Assembly: GCA_905235595.1 (NCBI GenBank)
Contig: CAJOMG010000009.1
Location: 1 to 64,000, forward strand
Direction of reading: 5' to 3'
Length of the DNA: 64,000 nucleotides
Origin: an uncultured Desulfovibrio sp.
GTDB taxonomy: Bacteria > Desulfobacterota > Desulfovibrionia > Desulfovibrionales > Desulfovibrionaceae
Part shown: positions 35,720 through 43,794 of the stretch, one piece after another
Layout: each line of letters opens with the position of its first letter
Position numbering within the stretch: position 1 is the stretch's first letter
The notes under the pieces: generated by a model
Database searches by the model: none
Told to the model about the DNA's origin: nothing
Seen by the model: only the letters and a program-made list of their open reading frames with translations
Translations under genes and position numbers: made by a program

Positions 35720-37834
35720 ATGGCAGGCGCAGTACTACCCAAACTGGACTATGCCCGTTTTGCCAAACACGGCGATGCCTTTCTCGCTGCAGGCGTAGTC
35801 ACCATTCTGTTTGTCATGCTGGTGCCTCTGCCAACGTTCTTTATGGACACCATGCTCTGCGTGAGCATCTCCATTTCTCTCATGGTACTTATCACTACCA
35901 TGTTCATGACCTCTCCGCTTGAGTTCACCATTTTTCCCTCGTTGCTACTGGTAACGACTCTTCTGCGCCTCGCCCTCAATGTGGCTTCTACACGCCTTAT
36001 CCTGCTCAATGGCAGCGCCGGGCCCAGTGCAGCTGGCGATGTTATCATGGCCTTCGGTCAATTTGTTGTCGGCGGAAGCTATGTGGTGGGCGGCGTTATC
36101 TTTATGATTCTGTTCATTCTCAACAAGGTTGTTATCACGGCAGGCACAACGCGTATTGCAGAAGTGGCAGCCCGGTTTACCCTGGACGCCATGCCTGGCA
36201 AACAAATGGCTATTGAGGCAGACCTCAATGCAGGTCTTATTGATGAAGATGAAGCCAATGCCCGTCGTGCTGGTCTGCGCAAAGAAGCCGACTTTTACGG
36301 AGCCATGGATGGTGCCTGCAAGTTCGTATCGGGCGACGTAAACGCCGGTATGTTTATCACACTTGTCAATCTTGTGGGTGGTATTATCATCGGCGTCGTG
36401 CAGAAGGACATGGACTGGAACTCAGCCCTGACCACATATTCGCTGCTTACCATTGGCGACGGCTTGGTCTCCACAATTCCCTCCATCATCGTCTCTACTG
36501 GTACCGGCCTGCTGGTCTCCCGCGCTGCCGCTGAAGCCAAGATGGGTGAAGAATTCCTGGCACAGCTCACCTTCAACACCCGTGCCCTACGCATGGTATC
36601 AGCTGTGCTGCTGCTCTTTGCCATGGTGCCAGGCCTGCCCACCATACCATTTCTGCTGCTTGCCACAGCCATTTTCATCGCTTCTCGTCTGACAGCCAAA
36701 AATGACGAAGAAGGTGCTGGCGACGGCAAGGGGGGAACATCTGCAAAAAAGGGCGGCGGCAAGACTTCATCCGGCACAGCAGACAGCCCGGAGGAAGTTC
36801 AGGCCCTATTACCCTTGGATACATTGGAGTTGGAGGTCGGTTATGGTCTCATTCCCCTGGTGGATGAGGAACAGAGCGGCAACCTGCTAGCCCGCATCCG
36901 TTCAATACGCCGTCAGTTTGCCCTGGATATGGGTGTTGTCATCCCCTCCCTGCATCTACGTGATAATTTGCAGCTTAAGCCAGGGCAATATTCTTTGCTC
37001 ATCAAGGGTAATCAAGTGGCCTCTGCAGAAATTTTAGTGGATCATTTTCTGGCGATGGACCCCGGTAATGTAACTACCAGAATCAACGGTATTGAAACAC
37101 GGGAACCGGCCTTCAACCTGCCCGCGCTGTGGATACCGGACAGCCAGCGCGAGGAAGCCATGCTGGCTGGCTATACAGTAGTTGATCCGGCGACGGTTAT
37201 CGCCACACATTTGACAGAAGTGTTTAAACGCCATTTGGCAGATTTTCTGGACAGACAGGCCGTTCAGGGTCTGCTGGACACTCTTGGCAAGCACTCTCCC
37301 AAGGCTGTGGAAGATCTGGTACCCGGTGTGCTGCCGCTGGGAACCGTACAAAAGGTTCTGCAAATACTGGTACGTGAAAATGTTGGCATTCGCGACATGC
37401 TCACCATTGTGGAAACCTTGGGAGACTTTGGGGCACAGGTCAAGAACCCGGAAACACTTGCCGAGTATGTACGCGAAAAACTGGCGCGCTCCATAGTACG
37501 CCCCTATCTGGATAGCCAGGGGACGCTTCCAGTGCTAACACTTGCCCCAGACGCGGAACGTATGATCCAGGAGGGTATACGTCAGGCCGATAACGGCGTT
37601 ACGTTCCTGTCACTTAACCCTGCGGCTGCCCAGCGTCTGGTGAACAATCTCAACAAGGCAGTGGATAACGCAGTTAATACCGATGGGCAGCCCGTGCTGC
37701 TTGTTATGCCGCTTATCCGTCCACACCTTGCTCAAATCATCACAAGATTCTTGCCCACGGTACCCGTCATCTCCCAAGCAGAAATCCCCCCTGATATCCG
37801 CTTACAATCCGTTGGCGTTGTATCCTCCGCCTAG
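35720..37834 (+). CDS. flhA: Flagellar type III export protein FlhA
   Basis: A 704-residue export-gate protein with about eight N-terminal membrane helices and the FHIPEP-type segment (LEFTIFPSLLLVTTLLRLALNV). A Gly/Lys/Ser-rich linker (~330-355) leads to the cytoplasmic docking domain for chaperone-substrate complexes (VREKLARSIVRPYL). A strong terminator follows immediately. Confidence 0.96.
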   Translation: MAGAVLPKLDYARFAKHGDAFLAAGVVTILFVMLVPLPTFFMDTMLCVSISISLMVLITTMFMTSPLEFTIFPSLLLVTTLLRLALNVASTRLILLNGSAGPSAAGDVIMAFGQFVVGGSYVVGGVIFMILFILNKVVITAGTTRIAEVAARFTLDAMPGKQMAIEADLNAGLIDEDEANARRAGLRKEADFYGAMDGACKFVSGDVNAGMFITLVNLVGGIIIGVVQKDMDWNSALTTYSLLTIGDGLVSTIPSIIVSTGTGLLVSRAAAEAKMGEEFLAQLTFNTRALRMVSAVLLLFAMVPGLPTIPFLLLATAIFIASRLTAKNDEEGAGDGKGGTSAKKGGGKTSSGTADSPEEVQALLPLDTLELEVGYGLIPLVDEEQSGNLLARIRSIRRQFALDMGVVIPSLHLRDNLQLKPGQYSLLIKGNQVASAEILVDHFLAMDPGNVTTRINGIETREPAFNLPALWIPDSQREEAMLAGYTVVDPATVIATHLTEVFKRHLADFLDRQAVQGLLDTLGKHSPKAVEDLVPGVLPLGTVQKVLQILVRENVGIRDMLTIVETLGDFGAQVKNPETLAEYVREKLARSIVRPYLDSQGTLPVLTLAPDAERMIQEGIRQADNGVTFLSLNPAAAQRLVNNLNKAVDNAVNTDGQPVLLVMPLIRPHLAQIITRFLPTVPVISQAEIPPDIRLQSVGVVSSA

Positions 37835-37835
37835 C

Positions 37836-37869
37836 AAAAGCCCCCGTCAGGTATGTGACGGGGGCTTTT
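37836..37869 (+). terminator. Intrinsic terminator after flhA
   Basis: A perfect 14-bp stem, 37836-37849 with 37856-37869 (AAAAGCCCCCGTCA and its complement), encloses a 6-nt loop; the stem's own 3' end supplies TTTT. It separates flhB-flhA from flhF, which has its own promoter. Confidence 0.85.
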
Positions 37870-37909
37870 GTATAATAAATTGTCTTAATGGCAGTATATG
37901 GACTCAACG

Positions 37910-37927
37910 TTGGCCCTTATTTTGCAT
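37910..37927 (+). promoter_or_regulatory. Sigma-54 promoter upstream of flhF
   Basis: TTGGCCCTTATTTTGCAT fits the -24/-12 consensus: GG (37912-37913) and GC (37924-37925) are exactly 10 bp apart with TTGCA at -12. It lies about 75 bp before flhF and after the flhA terminator. Sigma-54 control of polar flagella is common, which supports the call. Confidence 0.7.
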
Positions 37928-38000
37928 CAAACACAATAACGTCGTCATATTAACGACAACATTGTAACACGCAGTATGCAACTTGCCAAAGGATTAGACT

Positions 38001-39047
38001 ATGCAGGTCAAGACGTTCGCCGGAGCATCTTCGCAGGAGATACTGGCCAGAATTAAGGCCGAAATGGGGCCTGATGCAGTTATTCTGGGCAATCGCACCT
38101 ATCGCAGAAACGGCGAAGTATGTCATGAGATTACCGCCGGTCTCGAGCGTTCAGGAGGGGAGGCAACTGCTCCCGCAGGGACATCACCAGCCGGCTGGGG
38201 AGAATGGCATAAGGAATGGATGCAAATTAAGGATCAGCTTTTTGCCCTGATGAAGCCTGCCATTCAGTTGGAACGTCTTACACCACGCCAACGAGTAGCT
38301 CTGGAATATCTGCAACGCGAAGGCGTTTCTGATGCTGTAGCAGTGGGACTATATCAACGGCTATTAAGTGAACCGGGGTCTTCTGTACTGGAATGTCTCA
38401 GTGGCATGGTGCCGGTTAAGGCCTGGGGTTCGGAGAACTGGTCTCAACGCATTCATTTGATGGTAGGCCCCTTTGGCTTCGGCAAAACCACCACAGCACT
38501 ACGCTTCGCACTTCAAATGCGTCGAAACAATCCAGAATCACGCATTGCCTTTATTAATTCGGACTGTCTGCGTGGTAATGGCAGGCTGGTGTTACGACAT
38601 TGGGCAGAACTTTCCAATTTTATTTATATGGAAGCACCAGACAAATCCGCCATGAAACAATCCCTTGAAGCCACCAACAAGGCTGATGCGGTATTCGTGG
38701 ATGTGCCTGGTTTAAGCCGTGAAGACACTATTGACAAGTGGCGCACCTCCATGGGTTTGGAAACGGTGGATTCAGCCACACACCTGATGCTTTCACCATT
38801 TTTTGATACGCTACAGATGCAAGCCTTTTTGCAAAGGTATAAAACAGAAGGTTCAGGGTCCATCGTCTGGACGAAGCTGGACGAAGCCCTTAGCTTTGGC
38901 AGCATTGTCAATGTGGCCTGCGCCTCAGGGCTGCCTGTTTCTGCGCTTTCATATGGCGCAGAACTTAAGGAAAGTCTTACTCCGGCCACTGAGCCGCTGG
39001 TATGGCGCCTTATTTTCAAAAGGCAACTTCCTGGTCAAGCGGCTTAA
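38001..39047 (+). CDS. flhF: Flagellar placement GTPase FlhF (divergent)
   Basis: A 348-residue SRP-type GTPase homologue that positions the polar flagellum. The N-terminal MQVKTFAGASSQEILARIKAEMGPDAVIL is typical. The P-loop reads GPFGFGKTTT (156-165) instead of GPTGVGKTTT, and the usual G3 DTAGR is replaced by DVPGLSR. Nucleotide binding is plausible but GTP hydrolysis may be altered. It is followed 29 bp later by flhG, its normal partner. Confidence 0.9.
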   Translation: MQVKTFAGASSQEILARIKAEMGPDAVILGNRTYRRNGEVCHEITAGLERSGGEATAPAGTSPAGWGEWHKEWMQIKDQLFALMKPAIQLERLTPRQRVALEYLQREGVSDAVAVGLYQRLLSEPGSSVLECLSGMVPVKAWGSENWSQRIHLMVGPFGFGKTTTALRFALQMRRNNPESRIAFINSDCLRGNGRLVLRHWAELSNFIYMEAPDKSAMKQSLEATNKADAVFVDVPGLSREDTIDKWRTSMGLETVDSATHLMLSPFFDTLQMQAFLQRYKTEGSGSIVWTKLDEALSFGSIVNVACASGLPVSALSYGAELKESLTPATEPLVWRLIFKRQLPGQAA

Positions 39048-39076
39048 GGCTTCTGACAAAAACATTGGAGAGATAG

Positions 39077-39886
39077 ATGAGCGGCGCATTTCCCCTGGTT
39101 TTTTCCGTCACTTCTGGCAAGGGCGGCGTAGGCAAGACGAATATTTCTGTCAACCTTGCTATCAGCCTAGCAAAGCTCGGCAAGCATGTGGTGCTGCTAG
39201 ACGCCGACCTCGGTCTTGCCAACGTAGATGTGATACTCGGCCTCACACCACAGAAAAACATTTTCCATCTTTTTCACGAAGGGGCCACATTAAACGATAT
39301 TCTCTTCCCCACGCCATACGGCTTTTCTATTCTTCCAGCATCATCGGGAATGAGTGAGATGCTCACCCTATCCACCGGGCAAAAACTCGAGTTACTTGAA
39401 GCCGTAGACGAAATGGAAGACGACTTAGACTACCTTATTGTTGATACGGGTGCAGGCATCAGCGACAATGTACTTTATTTCAACATGGCTGCACAGGAAC
39501 GTCTGGTAATACTTACCCCTGAACCGACATCATTGACGGATGCTTATGCCCTCATCAAGGTACTCAAGACAAATCACGGAGTGGAACGCTTCAAAGTTTG
39601 CATCAACATGGCGCCAGACCTGAAAACCGCTAAAGAAATGTTCCTCCGTCTTCACCAGGCCTGCGATCATTTTTTGAGCGGAATCTCACTAGAACTGGTT
39701 GGCGTTGTACCCCGAGATACGAATGTTCGCAAAGCCGTTGTGCAACAGCAACCCTTCTGCATCAGCACTCAAGGGCCGGCATCAAGGGCTGTACAGACTC
39801 TTGCGAAAACCATCACGGGTTGGGAAGTACCAGAAAACTTGGACGGCAATATCAAATTTTTCTGGAAAAAGCTTCTCTTTCGATAA
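39077..39886 (+). CDS. flhG: Flagellar number regulator FlhG (MinD-like ATPase)
   Basis: A 269-residue ParA/MinD ATPase. The deviant Walker A KGGVGKT is at residues 15-21 and DADLGLANVDVILG is the conserved Asp segment; YLIVDTGAG is Walker B. FlhG sets flagellar number and antagonises FlhF. Position between flhF and fliA supports this over MinD. Confidence 0.92.
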   Translation: MSGAFPLVFSVTSGKGGVGKTNISVNLAISLAKLGKHVVLLDADLGLANVDVILGLTPQKNIFHLFHEGATLNDILFPTPYGFSILPASSGMSEMLTLSTGQKLELLEAVDEMEDDLDYLIVDTGAGISDNVLYFNMAAQERLVILTPEPTSLTDAYALIKVLKTNHGVERFKVCINMAPDLKTAKEMFLRLHQACDHFLSGISLELVGVVPRDTNVRKAVVQQQPFCISTQGPASRAVQTLAKTITGWEVPENLDGNIKFFWKKLLFR

Positions 39887-39904
39887 TTTTTAGATAGGCG
39901 TGTT

Positions 39905-39931
39905 TAGAATGGAGATACAAAACCCATTCTA
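39905..39931. other. Hairpin between flhG and fliA
   Basis: TAGAATGG (39905-39912) pairs with CCATTCTA (39924-39931) around an 11-nt loop just after flhG. No T-run follows, so it is at best a weak terminator or mRNA stabiliser. Confidence 0.3.
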
Positions 39932-40084
39932 GTAAAGCTAATCTGCTGGGATAGTTAATACCATTACTGTTAACTTTAACGTGGATAAACGCGTCGTTCC
40001 TTGGGCCGGCGGGCATAAGGACGCTACGCATAACCGGCACCATAGTGCCATGGGGTGGAAGAGGCAGATCCGAAGGAAAACATT

Positions 40085-40867
40085 ATGAAGACCGGCACAG
40101 CGCAAGCACACGCTCCATGCCCCTGGGAAGCTCTTGAAACTGGGGCAACCTCTTGGGAACATTTCTCCCCAGCGGAACAGGAAGCAGTGGTGAGACATTA
40201 TGCTCCTAAGATTCGCTTTCTGGCCCTACGACTGAAGGCAAAGCTGCCCCGCAGTGTAGAAATTGGCGAACTTATCAGCTCCGGCACTTTGGGACTCATG
40301 GAAGCCCTAGGCAAATTTCGCCCACAACTGGGTATACGTTTTGAAACTTATGCTGAAAGCCGTATCAAGGGCGCCATGCTGGACGATTTGCGCAGGCTTG
40401 ACTGGTTTCCACGTTCCCTGCGCCAACGTGTGCGAATACTAGACGATGCTATCCGTAAAGTAGAACACGAGCACGGACGCCAGGCCACCGAAGAAGAACT
40501 ACAGAGAATTACAGGCCTGGAACTACGTGAAATTCGTCAAGGTCTTGAAGCTCTGCAAAACCAGCTTTGGGTTTCCTTGGATGCCATTCAGGACACGCTT
40601 TCCAGTGATGTTCCAGATGGCGGCGGTGAACCATATCGGGATACAGCCATGCAAGAGCTTGTCGAGCGTATTGCCCCGCTTATTGACAGCTTGACGCCAA
40701 GAGAAAAATTGGTACTGTCCCTTTATTATACTGATGAATTGAACATGCGGGAAACGGCCGAAGTAATGGGTATCACCGAAGGACGCGTTTCGCAATTGCA
40801 CTCACAGGCCCTGAGCCGCCTCCGTAAGGAATTTTTGAATCAATACGGTGAAGGTTCGGAACTATAA
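40085..40867 (+). CDS. fliA: Flagellar sigma factor FliA (sigma-28)
   Basis: A 260-residue sigma-70-family factor without region 1.1. Region 2 is visible at LISSGTLGLMEALGKF and FETYAESRIKGAMLDDLR; region 4 ends with a helix-turn-helix (MRETAEVMGITEGRVSQLHSQALSRL). It transcribes late flagellar genes such as flagellin. AAGGAA upstream supports ATG 40085 over the in-frame codon at 40055. Confidence 0.95.
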   Translation: MKTGTAQAHAPCPWEALETGATSWEHFSPAEQEAVVRHYAPKIRFLALRLKAKLPRSVEIGELISSGTLGLMEALGKFRPQLGIRFETYAESRIKGAMLDDLRRLDWFPRSLRQRVRILDDAIRKVEHEHGRQATEEELQRITGLELREIRQGLEALQNQLWVSLDAIQDTLSSDVPDGGGEPYRDTAMQELVERIAPLIDSLTPREKLVLSLYYTDELNMRETAEVMGITEGRVSQLHSQALSRLRKEFLNQYGEGSEL

Positions 40868-40931
40868 CACTGGAACTTACGTTATATAACGACCGTTAGT
40901 GACAACCTTTCATTGCCAGAAGGAGTCTTCC

Positions 40932-41312
40932 ATGCCATACAATCCCAATATGAGAGTCCTTATTGTTGACGATTTCTCTACCATGCGCCGCATCGTACGC
41001 AATATTTTACGACAACTGGGCTTTCAAAATGTTGTTGAAGCTGATGATGGCACCACTGCATGGGAAACGCTGAACAGAGAAAAAATTGACTTCATCGTTT
41101 CCGACTGGAACATGCCGCAGATGACTGGTATTGAGCTGTTACGCAAGGTACGCGCCAGTGAACAATTTGCTAACATTCCTTTTTTGATGGTTACGGCCGA
41201 GGCGCAGCAGGAAAATATCATTGAGGCGGTGCAGGCCAAGGTCTCCAATTATATTGTTAAACCCTTCACAGCAGACACACTCAAACAGAAAATTGACAAA
41301 ATTTTTCCTTAG
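40932..41312 (+). CDS. cheY: Chemotaxis response regulator CheY
   Basis: A 126-residue single receiver domain. The acidic pocket is D13/D14, the phosphorylation site D58 (VSDWNMPQ), with T88 and K110 (YIVKPF). It opens MRVLIVDDFSTMRRIVRN, like true CheY. AAGGAG eight bases upstream fixes the ATG. Placement within the flagellar cluster supports a role at the motor switch. Confidence 0.93.
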   Translation: MPYNPNMRVLIVDDFSTMRRIVRNILRQLGFQNVVEADDGTTAWETLNREKIDFIVSDWNMPQMTGIELLRKVRASEQFANIPFLMVTAEAQQENIIEAVQAKVSNYIVKPFTADTLKQKIDKIFP

Positions 41313-41461
41313 CAACAATCTTTAAGGCTGTGGCAGTTATCTTGTAACGTGTATAGCCCCATAACCATCTGGCACAGCCTCATACCGACCTTAATGTCGG
41401 AACGTTGTTTCCCTTTGAATGTGTGGATTGCCCATACATCTCGGGAAGAAGGGAGTAGGCT

Positions 41462-42151
41462 GTGGCTGAAAAGCAGACAAACATAGAAGATATCCCAAAG
41501 GAGGAAGTATCTGTTGCTGTTGGCGGACAGGACGCTGTTCGCAAGGTTGAACTGGATCTTGATGACGCTCCCTTTCTTAAAGAAGATGAACCCACAGTTC
41601 CCGCTGAAAAAGCGAATGAGAATCTGCCCGACGAAGAAGCTCCAAGCTCTGGTGACGGTCCTGGGACAAAAGGGAAAAAAAAGAAGATATTGCTTTTCGC
41701 CGCCATTGGTTTGGTTGCGCTTCTTGTGGCTGCAACGGCAATCTGGTGGTTTGTGCTGCGCACGCCTCCGCCGCCACCACCTCCAGACGAACCCATACAA
41801 CCTGATGTCATTGTCGTGCCAAGCACCCCTACAGCTCCTGCGACACCTACCGAATCTATAAAGGAACTGGCTGCTTTTGTGATACCACGCAATACTCCTC
41901 AAGGAACACGTTTTCTCGTCTGCAAATTTTCCTCATTGAGCACCAATCCGGCTATTGATGCAGAAATTGAGCATAAGCTCATTCCCATCCGGGATGCACT
42001 GTATTATTATTTAAACAGCAAGTCCGACGAGTTTTTACTTGATGCTGCCAATGCTGCCAAAGTCAAGCATGACCTAACAGGTGTATTGAACGACTATATC
42101 ACGCAGGGAAAGGTTGAGGATGTTCTGTTTGAGAGCTATTTAAATGAATAA
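41462..42151 (+). CDS. fliL: FliL-like flagellar basal-body protein
   Basis: A 229-residue single-pass protein. An acidic cytoplasmic tail (1-70) and KGKKKK precede the membrane helix (~76-99), then a seven-Pro stretch (102-108) and a periplasmic FliL-type domain with LVCKFSSLSTNPAIDAEIEHK. FliL surrounds the stator and supports torque. The start codon is GTG with GGGAG upstream. The cytoplasmic extension is longer than in model FliL proteins. Confidence 0.82.
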   Translation: MAEKQTNIEDIPKEEVSVAVGGQDAVRKVELDLDDAPFLKEDEPTVPAEKANENLPDEEAPSSGDGPGTKGKKKKILLFAAIGLVALLVAATAIWWFVLRTPPPPPPPDEPIQPDVIVVPSTPTAPATPTESIKELAAFVIPRNTPQGTRFLVCKFSSLSTNPAIDAEIEHKLIPIRDALYYYLNSKSDEFLLDAANAAKVKHDLTGVLNDYITQGKVEDVLFESYLNE

Positions 42152-42190
42152 ATAGCCATCAGGCAAACGCTAGGGTAAAGGGAGGCCACC

Positions 42191-42508
42191 ATGAGCATTG
42201 ACGCCACCATGGCCGTACTGTATGCCCAAACCGGCATGGCCACATCCATGGCTAATGCCGCCGTCGTAGCCCCACAAGCTTCAGCTGCAATGTCGCGCAT
42301 GCTTGCTGCTGAAATGGCACGGCAAGAACAGCATCACATAACTAAATCTGAAGACAGCAACAAAATGTCGCTCACTCCTGACGCTGAGCAGCATAATACC
42401 CCTCAATTTGGTAGCCGTCGTCGCCGTCGAACTCCACCGACGACCGAAGAGAACGATACACCAATAGCTTCCCCTCTGCTGGGGAATTTATTGAACATGA
42501 AGGTATGA
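42191..42508 (+). CDS. Small protein of the flagellar operon, function unknown
   Basis: A 105-residue protein with a Met/Ala-rich amphipathic N-terminus (1-45), a His/Asp-rich centre and an Arg-rich patch (SRRRRR near 75-80). No signal peptide or known domain. GGGAGG seven bases upstream of the ATG and a 4-bp overlap with the next gene show it is expressed with fliL and its neighbour. I do not recognise it beyond location. Confidence 0.75.
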   Translation: MSIDATMAVLYAQTGMATSMANAAVVAPQASAAMSRMLAAEMARQEQHHITKSEDSNKMSLTPDAEQHNTPQFGSRRRRRTPPTTEENDTPIASPLLGNLLNMKV

Positions 42509-42930
42509 ACGACTCCCTGCTCTTTTTATCAGTTGGAATCTTTTCGCTTTTTGAGCTAGCAATTCTCTGCGGCGTATTGCTTTTTTATGTACGATTACGC
42601 CGCTCCGAAACTCTTCTCAATACATTACAGGATAATCAAAGCAGCCTGCTCAAGCGTATTGAAATGAATGCTCAACTGGAACGTGAAATCGTGGCAACCT
42701 TTGCGCAAAGGCAAGCTGAGTTACGTAATCTTGATGAAAAACTGGAAGAAAAAGCACAGGAATTACGTCGTTTGCTGGAACAGGCCGAAGGAATCACCAG
42801 ATCCCCACAATTTTTGCGAGAGCTGATTCTCAATGGCCGCCGCAAGGGCCTCAGTAGTCGTCAGATTGCTAAAAATGCTGGACTTAGTATTGACGAAGTC
42901 GACCTGATATTGGCACAAGCCTCGGAATGA
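42505..42930 (+). CDS. Membrane-anchored coiled-coil protein (DUF2802-like)
   Basis: A 141-residue protein: one N-terminal helix (7-28), a long coiled coil (~32-95), then a small helix-turn-helix-like end (RRKGLSSRQIAKNAGLSIDEVDLIL). The arrangement matches uncharacterised DUF2802-type proteins found beside polar flagellar genes. It overlaps the previous gene by 4 bp and ends the cluster. Function unknown. Confidence 0.75.
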   Translation: MNDSLLFLSVGIFSLFELAILCGVLLFYVRLRRSETLLNTLQDNQSSLLKRIEMNAQLEREIVATFAQRQAELRNLDEKLEEKAQELRRLLEQAEGITRSPQFLRELILNGRRKGLSSRQIAKNAGLSIDEVDLILAQASE

Positions 42931-42963
42931 CATATATTATAACGATTCTCCCAGTACTGTAAG

Positions 42964-43683
42964 CTAGAAGTCCAGTTTGAACTGCATGCCTACTCCCAAA
43001 GAAGATTTGGGCTGTTTATCATCAGCATACGGAATTTCACGTTCTTCATTTTTGAGAATCAACTCTGGTCCTACCTTAATACTCAAATCGTCATCTGCCT
43101 GTACATCCGCGTAGGCTCCCACCACATGACGTCTTTCCATGGATAAATTCTCGTCTGGGGGAGCATTGGGTTGCGGCCCGACATTCTTATGCCACGAAGA
43201 AGTTTCCTGCCGAACGCTTATATCCATGTCTCCCACAACTTGATTACGTTTATCTGCAACATCAAGAGCGGAATTGATACCCGATGCAGTATTCACACTC
43301 TTATTGTTTGTCTCATTGGATGAGTTTTCCACTGCGCGACGCTGTAGTGTTTCCATAGGCATTCCATTGCGCCATGCTGCTCTACTGTCGTCACCACGGC
43401 TAAACGCCCAACTGTTCGCATGAACGCCGCTGATTTGTGAAGATTGTGCCCGATGGCTCGGTTTTTGGTGATGCTCTGCGGCAAAAAAAGGCGCAGGCTC
43501 TTGCAATGCAGCCATGTGTTGCTCACTGGAAGACGTCGACATCGTCTTTGTCTTCCTATCCTGCTTTGCCCAAAATGGCTGTTCTATAGGCGGCATGCAA
43601 GCACACATCGGCAAAGAAATCAACAAAATGAGAAAGAAAAACACTAAGGTCGAAACCGGACGCATGCTGTTTCTTACATACAA
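42964..43683 (-). CDS. Exported protein of unknown function, possible outer-membrane C-terminus
   Basis: About 239 residues. I place the start at TTG 43683 because AGGAG lies six bases upstream; ATGs at 43665 and 43731 are alternatives without ribosome sites. A strong hydrophobic segment (LVFFFLILLISLPMCAC) is a signal peptide or anchor; a lipobox is not clean. The middle is Ser/Asn/Gln-rich and low complexity. The end (DDDLSIKVGPELILKNEE, then GVGMQFKLDF with terminal Phe) looks like the last strands of an outer-membrane barrel. It converges with the flagellar cluster. Confidence 0.65.
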   Translation of the reverse strand: MYVRNSMRPVSTLVFFFLILLISLPMCACMPPIEQPFWAKQDRKTKTMSTSSSEQHMAALQEPAPFFAAEHHQKPSHRAQSSQISGVHANSWAFSRGDDSRAAWRNGMPMETLQRRAVENSSNETNNKSVNTASGINSALDVADKRNQVVGDMDISVRQETSSWHKNVGPQPNAPPDENLSMERRHVVGAYADVQADDDLSIKVGPELILKNEEREIPYADDKQPKSSLGVGMQFKLDF

Positions 43684-43753
43684 AAAAAGCTCCTGTAAAG
43701 TATGCTGACATGTGCTCATACCAATAACCATTTATTAATATATCACCATCAAA

Positions 43754-43766
43754 GGGCTTTCAGCCC
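43754..43766 (-). terminator. Possible terminator after the efflux operon
   Basis: On the minus strand GGGCT-GAA-AGCCC is followed by TTTGATGG, about 30 bp past the stop of the outer efflux component. The five-pair stem is extended by extra Gs only on one side, so it is weak. Confidence 0.4.
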
Positions 43767-43794
43767 CCCCTAGTGACCATTTCCAAACGGCAGA

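Noticed and set aside
41328..41350. TGTGGCAGTTATCTTGTAA upstream of fliL as a sigma-54 site
   Set aside because: Spacing fits but the -12 element has GT instead of GC, and it is 110 bp from the gene.
43684..43731. Upstream ATG starts for the exported protein before the efflux operon
   Set aside because: They lack ribosome sites and would put 16 hydrophilic residues before the signal; the TTG at 43683 has AGGAG at ideal distance.
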